Shown piece by piece: positions 1 to 8,746 of a stretch of 64,000 nucleotides of DNA (position 1 is its first letter; each line of letters starts with the position of its first letter). The position numbers and the translations under genes were made by a program. Origin of the DNA: an uncultured Bacteroidales bacterium (GTDB lineage Bacteria; Bacteroidota; Bacteroidia; Bacteroidales; Salinivirgaceae); assembly GCA_937981765.1 (NCBI GenBank), contig CALJOM010000002.1, forward strand, positions 62,001-126,000, read 5' to 3'. The notes under the pieces were generated by a model. That model saw nothing but the letters and a program-made list of their open reading frames with translations, did no database searches and was not told the DNA's origin.

Positions 1-557
1 TTTGCCAGGGTGTTTGCGGTTGCGCGGTTAATGTAGCCGTAGTTTTCCTTATCCAACTCGTTTACTTGTAGAATTAGGCTAAAGAAAATTCCTACACCGA
101 TGGATCCTCCGCATGCACCATGCGTAGCGCATATTCCGTCCTGAATTTTAAGAGCGCGGTTTCTGGCTTCGTTTAGAAGTTCGGATTTTATTTCTTTGGA
201 TATATTTTTGGCATTGCACCAAATTGCTAACATTACTGCGGGAACCAATAAATGATGTTCGGGGCCATGAATTTTTATTTTTGACAGGTCCATAATGCTT
301 TCGGCCAATTCTATGGCATTCAACCCACTATATTTATTACACTGGCTGATAATTATTTCGTAAACATCACGGCGTGCACATTCATCGCAAACGTAGTGCC
401 CTTCCTGACAAAGAGTTTGAGTTTTGTTCTGAATTCCGCAGTGGTAGCAAGAAACCACAGTTGGAGTTTTTTTGTAGATGAGTGGTTGTCCACAAACTAA
501 GCATTGATTGTGTCGAAAAAGGTATTTGCTAATTGTGGGAGATTTAGTTTCCTTCAT
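1..557 (-). CDS. DUF5714 domain protein (3' part missing)
   Basis: The gene starts with ATG at 557 and runs off the left edge, so only the first 185 codons are seen. The N-terminus carries paired Cys motifs (CLVCGQP, CYHCG, CDECARRD) that look like a zinc-binding segment. They are followed by the DUF5714 hallmark HGPEHHLLVPAVM and a glycine/cysteine-rich stretch (ICATHGACGGSIG). DUF5714 proteins are often annotated as putative SAM-dependent methyltransferases, but no methyltransferase motif is visible here and the substrate is unknown. The start lies 14 bases inside the preceding SiaC-like gene, so the two are probably co-translated as the end of the operon that begins at 4695. Confidence 0.75.
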   Translation of the reverse strand, partial: MKETKSPTISKYLFRHNQCLVCGQPLIYKKTPTVVSCYHCGIQNKTQTLCQEGHYVCDECARRDVYEIIISQCNKYSGLNAIELAESIMDLSKIKIHGPEHHLLVPAVMLAIWCNAKNISKEIKSELLNEARNRALKIQDGICATHGACGGSIGVGIFFSLILQVNELDKENYGYINRATANTLA

Positions 558-921
558 AATAGTGGTATTCGAACGTTAGTTGTACCATTTGCTCGAGAAT
601 TTCCCCATCGCGCTTGGCTTCTTCATCGTTGTAATACCACAGGATAGTGATATTTTTCCCTTTCTCGGAAAAAGATTTTAGTAGTTTTAGGATTGTCATT
701 AAATAACGGCTTGAAATGGAATTGTAGTAATCTGCAACTATTTTGAAGCGTATTGGATGTTCAATTTCAGCAAATACTCTATCGATAAATTGAAGTATGT
801 TTTCAAAAAATTGTAATGGATTTTCTACGTACGATCTACCGGATATTTCATAATGTTGGTTGGTGGGATCCAAAATCACCTGAGGCGATGATTCTGTTGC
901 ATTGATAATAAGCTTTTCCAT
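544..921 (-). CDS. SiaC-like (DUF1987) regulatory phosphoprotein
   Basis: This 125-residue protein belongs to the DUF1987/SiaC family. These are small STAS-like alpha/beta proteins that are phosphorylated by a SiaB-type kinase and dephosphorylated by a PP2C (SiaA-type) phosphatase. The family signature is visible: an N-terminal strand pair with PQVILDPTNQHYEISGRS, the helix LQFFENILQFIDRVF, and a central strand leading into YYNSISSRYL. Ser68 sits where the phosphorylated Thr lies in Pseudomonas SiaC; this equivalence is inferred by motif. A second homologue lies at 44352. No SiaB or diguanylate cyclase gene is adjacent. It sits 10 bases after the PopT-like gene and overlaps the DUF5714 gene, so it is part of the 4695-1 operon. 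Confidence 0.85.
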   Translation of the reverse strand: MEKLIINATESSPQVILDPTNQHYEISGRSYVENPLQFFENILQFIDRVFAEIEHPIRFKIVADYYNSISSRYLMTILKLLKSFSEKGKNITILWYYNDEEAKRDGEILEQMVQLTFEYHYYEGN

Positions 922-931
922 AGCAAAGAAA

Positions 932-1873
932 TTATTCTTTGGAACTCTTTTCGGCTTTACTCTCTAGTACGAAAATAGTTATTATTCCTGTTAAAAACAA
1001 AATTATTGCCATAAATATCTGGGGATCTCCTTGAAAATCAGTAGGCCAGATGTTTTTTTGAATGAGTGGTCGCATTACACCATGACGGTCGATGTAGGTT
1101 TCTACTACGTTTTTCCAAGGCCAGATTACAGCCAAAGAACCCAAAATAAATCCTGTAAGAAGGGATAGTGTTTGATTTTTGTATTTACGGAAAACCCAGC
1201 TTAACAAATGGCTGAAAAGCAGCAGGCCTGCTATGGCTCCTATACCTACGGGTAGTAGAATTGAGAAATCCATGGTTGAAATGGCTTCTATCATTATCAG
1301 GCGGTAGTTTCCCATTAATAGCAAAACAAACGATCCGCTTAGTCCGGGAAGGATCATGGAGCAGGCGGCAATTGCTCCACATATTAAATTGTAAACAATA
1401 GTGTTATTTTCTCTTAGTGGAGTTGAAAAGGTAAAGCTCAATGCGAAGAGTGTTCCTATAATAAAGAGAAGAATAACAGAAAAATCCCATTTTTCGATGG
1501 CTTTACCAACAAAGTAAACAGATGCCAGAATAAGGCCGAAAAAATATGCCCAAACGGGGACTGGATAATTGTCGAAAAGATATCCCAAGAGTTTGGCAAG
1601 GGTGATAAGGCTAACGAATACGCCGCTTCCTACGGAAACCATAAACCAAAGGTCGACATACGTTGCAAATTCTTTAAACCGTCGCTGTAGAAGCAAACGG
1701 AGTGCTGTTAGGTTAAACGATTTAATGGCATGGATAATTCTTTCGAATATTCCAGTTATAAGGGCAATGGTGCCGCCACTAACACCTGGAATGATATTGG
1801 CTGCACCCATTCCAAGCCCTTTGAGAAAATTAATAAAAAAGAAGTTGGACACGCTACTTTGTGATTTATCCAT
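932..1873 (-). CDS. popT: DUF368 (PopT-type) undecaprenyl-phosphate translocase
   Basis: This is a 313-residue polytopic inner-membrane protein of the DUF368 family. Some family members are known as PopT, which returns undecaprenyl phosphate to the cytoplasmic face for peptidoglycan and glycan lipid-carrier recycling. The duplicated family signature is present twice: GMGAANIIPGVSGGTIAL near residues 20-40 and MILPGLSGSFVLLLMGNY near residues 170-190. Roughly eight to ten hydrophobic segments follow, with a charged tail at the C-terminus. Its ATG lies inside the end of the preceding PLP-enzyme gene (8-base overlap), indicating operon transcription. Family assignment is secure; the transport role is inferred from characterised members. 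Confidence 0.88.
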   Translation of the reverse strand: MDKSQSSVSNFFFINFLKGLGMGAANIIPGVSGGTIALITGIFERIIHAIKSFNLTALRLLLQRRFKEFATYVDLWFMVSVGSGVFVSLITLAKLLGYLFDNYPVPVWAYFFGLILASVYFVGKAIEKWDFSVILLFIIGTLFALSFTFSTPLRENNTIVYNLICGAIAACSMILPGLSGSFVLLLMGNYRLIMIEAISTMDFSILLPVGIGAIAGLLLFSHLLSWVFRKYKNQTLSLLTGFILGSLAVIWPWKNVVETYIDRHGVMRPLIQKNIWPTDFQGDPQIFMAIILFLTGIITIFVLESKAEKSSKE

Positions 1874-3221
1874 GAATATTTTCAGGAATGGATATTTTTT
1901 CGAATTCCAGGAATGGCTTCCACAATTCTTTGTGTAAGGATTTTCTTTGGAATTTTTCCGTTTCTTCCACAGAAGAGATATTTTGGGTGGTATAAATTAT
2001 TTGTTCCATTAATTCTGGTGCACGTCGTACACCTTCACCAATATTGATAAGCACAACGTCTCCGTTGTTCAATTTTTTGTGATGTAGCGATTCAAAGAAA
2101 CCTCCTACAGCAATACATGAAGCAGGGCCAATTCTTACAAGGGTTTGGTAAGCAACTAAGCGTGCCACTTCTGGTACTGCGGTTTCAGAAAACTCCAACA
2201 TGTGTCCATGGCTCTTTCTTACTAAATTTGCTATAATCGGGTAGGTAGTCGGATTTCCTGTTGCAAGGGTGGGTACGGCTGTAACTGGATTTTCGTAGAT
2301 GGGATAGTTTTCCAACCAGCCTTCAGGGAAATTGTTAAGTTTTGACTTTCTATACCCATGAGTCATGGGAGCACAACGATGAGGTTGTATCATGAAAAAA
2401 CGGGGTAGTTTATCCACTATTCCTGTACCCTTGAGGTCATGGTAAGCCTTATCGATAGCTATGGGGCCGGTTCCGCCGCTGAGTGCTTGAATGTACACCG
2501 TTGGCATTTTGGGCATAAGCCTTAGCCATTCAAAAACCATAGTTTTTTTTGCCTCAACACGGATGGGGTCGATATTGCCTATCGACATTAAAATATTGTA
2601 TTTCTGACTGTATTGGGCTGCAACTTTTTTCGCCTGAGCATAATCGCCTTTTACTCGGTAAACTCGTTGGCCATAGCTGTTTACTTCGGCTTCATTTGCT
2701 TTAAGGGCGTCTTCCGGAATGAATACTGATAAGTTAATGCCGGCCTTGGCCAGGTAATGAGCAAACGCGTTAGCTATATTCCCTGTGCTGGCGACACAGT
2801 AATCGGTGATCCCATTTTCTTTTAGAACACTAGCAGCCATAGATGCGGCTACATCTTTAAAAGTTCCGGTGCCATTGTTTAAATCGTTTCGGTAAGCATA
2901 CACTTCCAGTTGAATGCCATATTTTTGGCGTGCAAAATCTTCAAGGAATGTCCAGCGATCGACTGGGATGGCTCCTTCGCCTGAGGAAATTATGTTACTA
3001 CGGTCGTTTAATGGTAAAAAATCAAAATAACGCCAAAAGTCTGGTTTTGTATAGTTTTTATCGTTTATTAGACTTTTTATTGAATCAATCGGCTGTTGAT
3101 ATTCAGTAAAAACAAACTTGTGCCCGCATTTTGGGCAACTTTGATTGTTGCTAAACCAACTTTTCCAGTCATCGATTATTGTATTGCATTGGCGGCAACG
3201 GAAATGGAATTTATTGCTCAT
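1866..3221 (-). CDS. PLP-dependent threonine synthase / cysteate synthase family enzyme
   Basis: This 451-residue fold-type II PLP enzyme opens with a zinc ribbon (Cys9, Cys12, Cys29, Cys32). It then has the PLP-lysine segment GTGTFKDVAA (Lys122), an Asn/Ser phosphate-binding segment ASTGNIANAF, and a glycine loop ALSGGTGPIAIDKA. The layout matches archaeal-type threonine synthase, which makes threonine from O-phosphohomoserine, and the related cysteate synthase, which makes L-cysteate from O-phosphoserine and sulfite. The lysine motif is TFKD rather than the SFKDR common in threonine synthases. No homoserine dehydrogenase or kinase is nearby, and capnine-type sulfonolipids made from cysteate are known in Bacteroidota, so cysteate synthase is a real alternative. 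The start overlaps the upstream TPR gene by 11 bases. Confidence 0.75.
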   Translation of the reverse strand: MSNKFHFRCRQCNTIIDDWKSWFSNNQSCPKCGHKFVFTEYQQPIDSIKSLINDKNYTKPDFWRYFDFLPLNDRSNIISSGEGAIPVDRWTFLEDFARQKYGIQLEVYAYRNDLNNGTGTFKDVAASMAASVLKENGITDYCVASTGNIANAFAHYLAKAGINLSVFIPEDALKANEAEVNSYGQRVYRVKGDYAQAKKVAAQYSQKYNILMSIGNIDPIRVEAKKTMVFEWLRLMPKMPTVYIQALSGGTGPIAIDKAYHDLKGTGIVDKLPRFFMIQPHRCAPMTHGYRKSKLNNFPEGWLENYPIYENPVTAVPTLATGNPTTYPIIANLVRKSHGHMLEFSETAVPEVARLVAYQTLVRIGPASCIAVGGFFESLHHKKLNNGDVVLINIGEGVRRAPELMEQIIYTTQNISSVEETEKFQRKSLHKELWKPFLEFEKISIPENIHG

Positions 3222-4695
3222 ATCCTGATTTATTTTCTTTGTTTTTTAACTTATCGAGGTTAGAAAAAACTTTTTTATCGACCCATGGCAACCCTCTATA
3301 GTCACTTTCTATCAGAGAAATAATGTCGGGAGCAATCTCTGAATTTTTCATAGCACATTTGATGGCGTTGTTTAATTCTTTCGATGCATTGGAAAAATCA
3401 TAAAATTCCATATATCCTTGGGCCTTATACACGTGAATATAGGCCATTTGCGAAGTCAGTTTCTTTCTTTTGAGGATTTTTGCAAAATGGGTTATTGCAT
3501 CTATTCTAGTTTGTTTGTCGAAGATGTTGGTAATGGTTTCAAGAATATTTCTACTCTCCTTCAGAGAAGGATCAGGTAGTTTACAGGCTTTTGTAATGAA
3601 TAGGGCGGCTTCCTTGTGTTGTCCTTGCAGCAACTTGGATAAGCTCAGAAAAAACCAGAGAGTTATCTCGTTGTATTGAAGCAATGCCTTTTCGATGTAT
3701 TGTATAGCTAGTAGGATTTTTTTTTCTTGCAAATAATGTTGAAAAACTATTTTATAAGCTGTCAATAGTCCATTGTTATATTCAGGTGCTGGGGCCGTTT
3801 CCAATAATTCGATTAGCTTTAAGGCATAATACTTTAAATATTCGTGGTTATGTTTTTCCTGATAGATGTTAAGTAAAAGTAAACAGAGCTCAGGAGTGAG
3901 GCTGTTTTGTTTTACGTAGTCATCAATAATTTGTAATGCCTCTGAGAATTTTAATGTGCTGTAAAGGAGGTAGGCTAACTTGAATATTACTTCATCATCT
4001 TTCGGATCAATGGCATAGGCAAACCCATAAGCGGAGAGGGCTTCCTCTATTTGTTCAAGTTCTTCATGAATTACTCCCTTGAAAAACCAGGCGTCAACAT
4101 CAAAAGGATCTTCGTCTAAGAGGTAATCGTAGATTTCAAGTGCCTTTTGATACTCCTCCTCTTTAATATAGAGACGTGCAAGTTTATGTTTAGGGTATTC
4201 ATCGTAGGGATCGGCTTGTATCGCTTTCTGGTAGTATAGTATGGCTTCATTTACGTGATTATGATTGTTAAATTCATTAGCGAGGGCCGTAAAGTAGTCT
4301 GCTTTGTCAAATTTTAGATATACTTGATCTCCTTTTTGTGCCATGGATAGGGCCTTCGATAAATTCCCTCGCTTAAGATAGTAGATTACCCAATTTTCCC
4401 AATAGTTAGGGTTTCTCTTTTCGAATGACTCAATTTTTTTCAAAATGTCGAATGCCTTTTTCAATTCTTCCTTTTCGAGAAAAAAATTGCTTTTATACAG
4501 AAGAAGCTCTGATGATCCTGGGTATAATTTCAAACCATAATCAATTGCTTTTTCAAACAGGTCGGAGTAGATAATTTTATAAAATCGAACTATGCTCAGA
4601 ATTTCCTCTTTTTCAAAAAATTCCGAGCGGTTTTCCTTGATCATTTTTTCAAATCGATCCAGATTATCAAAAAGATTAAAATCGTCGTCTCCCAT
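3211..4695 (-). CDS. Cytoplasmic TPR-repeat protein
   Basis: This 494-residue protein is built almost entirely of tetratricopeptide repeats, for example AILYYQKAIQADPYDEYPKH and ALEIYDYLLDEDPFDVDAWF, and it has no signal peptide. It probably acts as a protein-binding scaffold; the partner is unknown. The open frame extends upstream to 4830, but the start chosen is ATG 4695, giving MGDDDFNLFDNL. A TACCTTTG -7 box lies at 4715-4722, so the longer frame would begin upstream of the promoter. It is the first gene of the operon that continues into the PLP enzyme, PopT, SiaC and DUF5714 genes. TPR proteins of this kind commonly head Bacteroidota operons. Confidence 0.82.
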   Translation of the reverse strand: MGDDDFNLFDNLDRFEKMIKENRSEFFEKEEILSIVRFYKIIYSDLFEKAIDYGLKLYPGSSELLLYKSNFFLEKEELKKAFDILKKIESFEKRNPNYWENWVIYYLKRGNLSKALSMAQKGDQVYLKFDKADYFTALANEFNNHNHVNEAILYYQKAIQADPYDEYPKHKLARLYIKEEEYQKALEIYDYLLDEDPFDVDAWFFKGVIHEELEQIEEALSAYGFAYAIDPKDDEVIFKLAYLLYSTLKFSEALQIIDDYVKQNSLTPELCLLLLNIYQEKHNHEYLKYYALKLIELLETAPAPEYNNGLLTAYKIVFQHYLQEKKILLAIQYIEKALLQYNEITLWFFLSLSKLLQGQHKEAALFITKACKLPDPSLKESRNILETITNIFDKQTRIDAITHFAKILKRKKLTSQMAYIHVYKAQGYMEFYDFSNASKELNNAIKCAMKNSEIAPDIISLIESDYRGLPWVDKKVFSNLDKLKNKENKSGYEQ

Positions 4696-4714
4696 AATAC
4701 ACAAAATTACTTTG

Positions 4715-4722
4715 CAAAGGTA
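4715..4722 (-). promoter_or_regulatory. -7 promoter box for the TPR/PLP/PopT/SiaC operon
   Basis: The minus strand reads TACCTTTG, a full match to the Bacteroidota TAnnTTTG -7 element, about 20 bases upstream of ATG 4695. No clear -33 TTTG is seen. It decides the start of the TPR gene. Confidence 0.6.
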
Positions 4723-4883
4723 GTTAATTTTGGGTCGAATTCCTAAGCTCAGGAAGCGCAGGTTATTAACATGTTTTGAAAAATTTATCTGGCCTCTGAA
4801 ATCAGTGTGCTTTGGACTTTTCAAACGCAAGTTTTGACACTAGAAAAAAATAGTGCATAGCAGGCTGAATAATGTGATTTTAA

Positions 4884-4914
4884 AACCTTTTAGGGCACCT
4901 CCCTAAAAAAGGTT
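4884..4914. repeat. Inverted repeat between divergent TPR genes
   Basis: Bases 4884-4895 can pair with 4901-4914, with two unpaired A residues and a five-base loop. The hairpin lies 47 bases upstream of ATG 4961, at about the -33 position of a weak TACCTTGC -7 box at 4941-4948. It could be an operator or a terminator of a short upstream transcript; neither can be decided from sequence. Confidence 0.4.
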
Positions 4915-4960
4915 GGTTTGTTTTTTCATTGGAAAAAGCGTACCTTGCGAAAAAATTAGT

Positions 4961-6922
4961 ATGCGATTGGGGTGTTTGATATTTTTTGTGTTTTTTAATT
5001 TAACATTATCAGCCTACAGCCAGCTTAACATTGCTTATTTTTTAGGAGCCGGAAGGTATGAGTTATACAAGGAAAATTATACAGAAGCCATTGCGCGCTT
5101 TTCTGCTATAATTAATAGTCGTCCGCAGTTGGTAGAAGCTTGGTTTCTGAGAGGAATTGCAAAATACAATTTAAGTGATTATCGTGGGGCTCTGGAAGAC
5201 TTTTCGCAAGCCGTGAAGTTAAATCCTTTTTATGCCGATGCCTTTCATTATCGAGGGATAACATTGGAGCAACTGGGCGATTTCGAAAATGCTAAAAAAG
5301 ACCTAACTACGGCTCTCGAATTGAATCCTGCAAGTAGTAGAATCTATGCCGATTTGGGAACAATTCACCTTATGAGGGAGGAATATGCTAAAGCGCTGGA
5401 GTATTTTAATGAAGCTCTAAAAATTGATCGAACCAATCCTGACACCTATTTTAATCGAGCCGTTAGTCATATTTATTTGGGTGATACAGTTGCTGCTATA
5501 ACTGATTTGAAAACCGGAATACGAATCAATCCATTTTCTGCAGAGGCTTTTCGCAGGTTAGGCCTTATTTTATACCAGCAGGGGAAATACAATGAAGCTC
5601 TAGAACAGTTTAGTCAGGCTTTATCGATTGACGAGGGCAACACAATGATCATGTTTCAACGTGCCATTACCTACTATCAGCTGAAAAAGTTCGATCTTGC
5701 CATCGATGAGCTAAGTAGGATTCTTGAACTCGACAAAGAAAATGCGTTGGTTTATTACAACCGGGCTATTATTTTAACTGAACTTGGACGTTTTACAGAA
5801 GCCATTAACGATTATACCAATGCAATGCTGATTAATCCCGACAATATTTTGGTTTATTACAATCGCGCTGGAGTAAAAATTGAATTGAAAGATTATCGAG
5901 GTGCGTTGAATGATTATAACCGAGCCATTGAAATTTTTCCTGATTTTGCCACAGCTTATTTCAACCGGTCCTATGTAAAAAGCATATTAGGCGATAGACG
6001 CGGAGCTTTCCTCGACCGAAAGAAGGCCGAAAAGCTTATTGCCGAACATCGAAAAAATGCCAAAGACACTTCAGAGTTCGCTCTTTTACGCGATACCACT
6101 TTTAATTTTCAGAAATTACTCGACTTCAACAGTGAATTCAGCAACAGTTTCTCCCGAAAACGACTTCAGAATCAACCCATGCAAATTTCACGGCAAGGTT
6201 ATTACTTACTCGAAGTTTCAAATGTGCCTCCAAAAGAAGGATTGCCCTTTGTTGAGGCACTTTTCAAATTTAATCAGAGCAAAAACAATGTGCTTAAATT
6301 ATATCCAAAACTTATTGCAAGATACGAGGCAAGTCCAGAACCGTCGGATTCAACCCCAAGTTCCGACACAGAGTTGTCTGTAATAAGCAGAGTGCTGGAA
6401 TCGGCCAATCGATTAAATTATTACGAAGCGTTGCAGTTTTTACAAAAAAACATTCAACAACTAAAGCATCAATGGTTGGCCTATTTCTTGGAAGGAACCA
6501 TCGAAGCAATTATGGCTGAATACGTAAATTCGTTGGTAGATATTTCTTCAAAGGCAAAGCTCACTGAAAGTGGAACTGTGAAAGGAACCTCCGACATGCA
6601 AACAATCCTTGACCTAAGCAAAGCTGAAGAGGCTCTATCAAAATCTATTGAAATTAACCCAGGATTCTCGTTGGCCTGGTATAACCGGGGTAACATTCAG
6701 ATTCAAAATCAACGTTTCCGTGAGGCTATCGACGATTATAGCCGAGCGCTTTCCATTGATGAAAATATTCCACAGGCCTATTTCAACCGTGGGCTAACGT
6801 TGATATATTTGCAGGAAACCGAGCGTGGATGTTTGGATATCAGCAGGGCAGGACAATTAGGAATTTCTGAAGCCTATAATATTATTAAACGCTTTTGTGA
6901 GAAGAAAAATCCAAAGAAATGA
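4961..6922 (+). CDS. Secreted TPR-repeat protein
   Basis: This 653-residue exported protein begins at ATG 4961, where MRLGCLIFFVFF...SAYSQ forms a classic signal peptide ending at about residue 21; an upstream in-frame ATG at 4913 would bury it. About ten consecutive TPR units fill residues 25-370, with consensus segments such as AFHYRGITLEQLGDFENAKK and VYYNRAIILTELGRFTEAIN. A non-repetitive linker follows (about 370-540), then two or three more TPRs near the C-terminus. The likely location is periplasm or outer-membrane associated. It overlaps the next gene by four bases (ATGA), so translation is coupled to the prolyl-tRNA deacylase, although the functions look unrelated. Confidence 0.85.
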   Translation: MRLGCLIFFVFFNLTLSAYSQLNIAYFLGAGRYELYKENYTEAIARFSAIINSRPQLVEAWFLRGIAKYNLSDYRGALEDFSQAVKLNPFYADAFHYRGITLEQLGDFENAKKDLTTALELNPASSRIYADLGTIHLMREEYAKALEYFNEALKIDRTNPDTYFNRAVSHIYLGDTVAAITDLKTGIRINPFSAEAFRRLGLILYQQGKYNEALEQFSQALSIDEGNTMIMFQRAITYYQLKKFDLAIDELSRILELDKENALVYYNRAIILTELGRFTEAINDYTNAMLINPDNILVYYNRAGVKIELKDYRGALNDYNRAIEIFPDFATAYFNRSYVKSILGDRRGAFLDRKKAEKLIAEHRKNAKDTSEFALLRDTTFNFQKLLDFNSEFSNSFSRKRLQNQPMQISRQGYYLLEVSNVPPKEGLPFVEALFKFNQSKNNVLKLYPKLIARYEASPEPSDSTPSSDTELSVISRVLESANRLNYYEALQFLQKNIQQLKHQWLAYFLEGTIEAIMAEYVNSLVDISSKAKLTESGTVKGTSDMQTILDLSKAEEALSKSIEINPGFSLAWYNRGNIQIQNQRFREAIDDYSRALSIDENIPQAYFNRGLTLIYLQETERGCLDISRAGQLGISEAYNIIKRFCEKKNPKK

Positions 6923-7431
6923 TTGGTCAACCTGTTGTTTACCAGTATCTTGATAAAGAAGGCATTCGCTATGAATATTATGAACATCCGCCAATTCCAA
7001 CCATAGAGGAAGCAAAAATTTACAAATGGTGGATGGATGCTGTTTTCTGTAAAAACCTCTTTTTCAGAAACCATAAAGGGAATCGCCACTATTTGGTTGT
7101 GTTGCATCATAACACCAACTTCATTATCCGCGAGTTAGAGCAAAAACTTCGGCAGGGAAAGTTATCGTTTGCCTCCGAACAACGAATGGAAAAATATCTG
7201 GGATTAAAACCCGGATCGGTTTCACCGTTTGGATTAATCAACGATACGGAAAACCATGTACACGTATATTTCGATCCGGCCTTGAAGTCGTGTTCCAAAC
7301 TCAGCTTTCATCCCAACGATAACCGCGCTACCTTAATTGTTAAAGCCCACGATTTCTGGCGTTACATGAACAGTGTGGGGAATTCGTTTAAGTTTCTTGA
7401 GCCCGCTATGGTGAGTACTGAAGTTCAGTAG
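6919..7431 (+). CDS. Prolyl-tRNA editing deacylase (YbaK/ProX family)
   Basis: This 170-residue free-standing editing domain hydrolyses mischarged tRNAPro (Ala- or Cys-tRNAPro, ProXp-ala/PrdX type). Diagnostic features are the catalytic-lysine segment FCKNLFFRNHKGN, the loop LGLKPGSVSPFGLIND that carries the GxxxP motif, and the C-terminal HPNDNRATL. The length matches the stand-alone family and there is no fused ProRS. It is translationally coupled to the secreted TPR gene (ATGA overlap) and overlaps the convergent DNA methylase gene by seven bases. Which mischarged amino acid it removes cannot be told from the sequence. Confidence 0.88.
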   Translation: MIGQPVVYQYLDKEGIRYEYYEHPPIPTIEEAKIYKWWMDAVFCKNLFFRNHKGNRHYLVVLHHNTNFIIRELEQKLRQGKLSFASEQRMEKYLGLKPGSVSPFGLINDTENHVHVYFDPALKSCSKLSFHPNDNRATLIVKAHDFWRYMNSVGNSFKFLEPAMVSTEVQ

Positions 7432-8504
7432 TTAGTAGCGATAATAAAACGATCACCTGTATTAACAACCGTTTCAGGTTCGGAGATATCAAGGGTTACA
7501 CGGTCAAAAAATTCCGGATGAAAATCGGATGCTTTCATTACCAACATCCATTTGGTTTTGGTCGATGAAAGAATGGCAGCAAGCTCTCTTTGTTGTTCCC
7601 GTGAAAGAACTGAATCTTCGTAATGAATCCATTTACTGTTAAAAGGAGGGTCGACAAAGATAAAGTCATCCTCGTTTAAATCGGTTTTACGAAGAAATTC
7701 GGCAAAGTCCAGGGAGAAAAAACGGGCTTTAGAAAATTTGTTTATGTAATCCGGAATAAAGATTCTGTTAATTTCCGAGGCTATTTCTTGATACGACGGT
7801 GCATTGCTCGATATCGGTAAATGGTGATTTTCTGATAACGAATAGGTTACGCGTGCCGAATATCCTAGCATATTGATAAAATACCAAACTGCCAGTTTTT
7901 TCCCACTGGGAATTTTTGAATTGCTTGTCCACCCATTAAACAACTCTCTTAAATAGTAATAATAACCGTTTTGCAATATTTTTGCATTAAAATCAAAATG
8001 CTGGAAATGCCTGGAAGAGCTTTTGAGGTAGCTCATACAGGCTGAAATCAGATTGTCGATCAGTAAATCTGCATTGGGAGTCGTTTTAGAAGTGTAAATA
8101 ACTTCAAATTCCTCTAGTGTGAGGTTGAGAGAAAAAATAGTACGAAGTAGGTAAGGAACGTCTTCGTAAGAAATTAGTCTGGCCTTCAGATCCGATTCCA
8201 CAAAAGCCAAGTCCTTTTTAATAACTTCAAAAAAATTGTCGATTAATTTCCAATGATCCAGGATATTGAATAATTCTGTTTTTAAACCTGAACTTTCCGA
8301 TTGAAGCAAGCGGTAAAAGTCAATGATATAGTGGTTCTTATCGTTTAGCAACGCGGTTTTTGGAGTGTTGAATGAGTGAAAAAATTGTCCTCCTCCAAAG
8401 AACGGTTCAATATACCGATTAAATTCCGGTAGTTTTTGGGAAAGTATATGGGTATCAATAATTTGATTCGTAGCCCACGGCAAAGCAGGCGTTAAACGGT
8501 TCAT
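7425..8504 (-). CDS. D12-class DNA adenine-N6 methyltransferase (orphan)
   Basis: This 359-residue protein has the D12/Dam-type layout. A short N-terminal substrate/SAM segment TPALPWATNQIID sits where Dam enzymes have WAGGK. SAM motif I is YIEPFFGGGQFF (about residues 31-42), a target-recognition insert follows, and motif IV is IFVDPPFNSKW. The catalytic tetrad is DPPF rather than DPPY, which is tolerated in the family. ATG 8504 is preferred; a TTG at 8528 would add eight residues with no support. No restriction enzyme or specificity subunit is nearby, so it is an orphan methylase whose recognition site is unknown. Its 3' end overlaps the deacylase gene. Confidence 0.82.
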   Translation of the reverse strand: MNRLTPALPWATNQIIDTHILSQKLPEFNRYIEPFFGGGQFFHSFNTPKTALLNDKNHYIIDFYRLLQSESSGLKTELFNILDHWKLIDNFFEVIKKDLAFVESDLKARLISYEDVPYLLRTIFSLNLTLEEFEVIYTSKTTPNADLLIDNLISACMSYLKSSSRHFQHFDFNAKILQNGYYYYLRELFNGWTSNSKIPSGKKLAVWYFINMLGYSARVTYSLSENHHLPISSNAPSYQEIASEINRIFIPDYINKFSKARFFSLDFAEFLRKTDLNEDDFIFVDPPFNSKWIHYEDSVLSREQQRELAAILSSTKTKWMLVMKASDFHPEFFDRVTLDISEPETVVNTGDRFIIATNY

Positions 8505-8661
8505 AGTGGATGAAAATTTTGATCTCAATAAATCAAGGATTATGCCATAACCTGCCTTTTATGTCGTTAAATTTACAGCCGTGTTTTAAGAAATTTCAAA
8601 TGCAGTGATTCTATTTGGCACAAAAGGACTTAGCTTTTACGCTTTTGAAAATCTGCTGGCG

Positions 8662-8694
8662 TTTGTGAATGTTTTTAAAATATTCGTAAATTTA
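8662..8694 (+). promoter_or_regulatory. Promoter of the EF-G2 gene
   Basis: A TTTG at 8662-8665 is followed after 21 bases by TAAATTTA at 8687-8694, which matches seven of eight positions of the -7 consensus. The spacing is canonical and implies a leader of about 45 bases before ATG 8747. Confidence 0.55.
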
Positions 8695-8746
8695 CGGCCA
8701 CTTTTTAGGGAAACAACATAAAGTAATAACCATAAACAGTTTAAAC

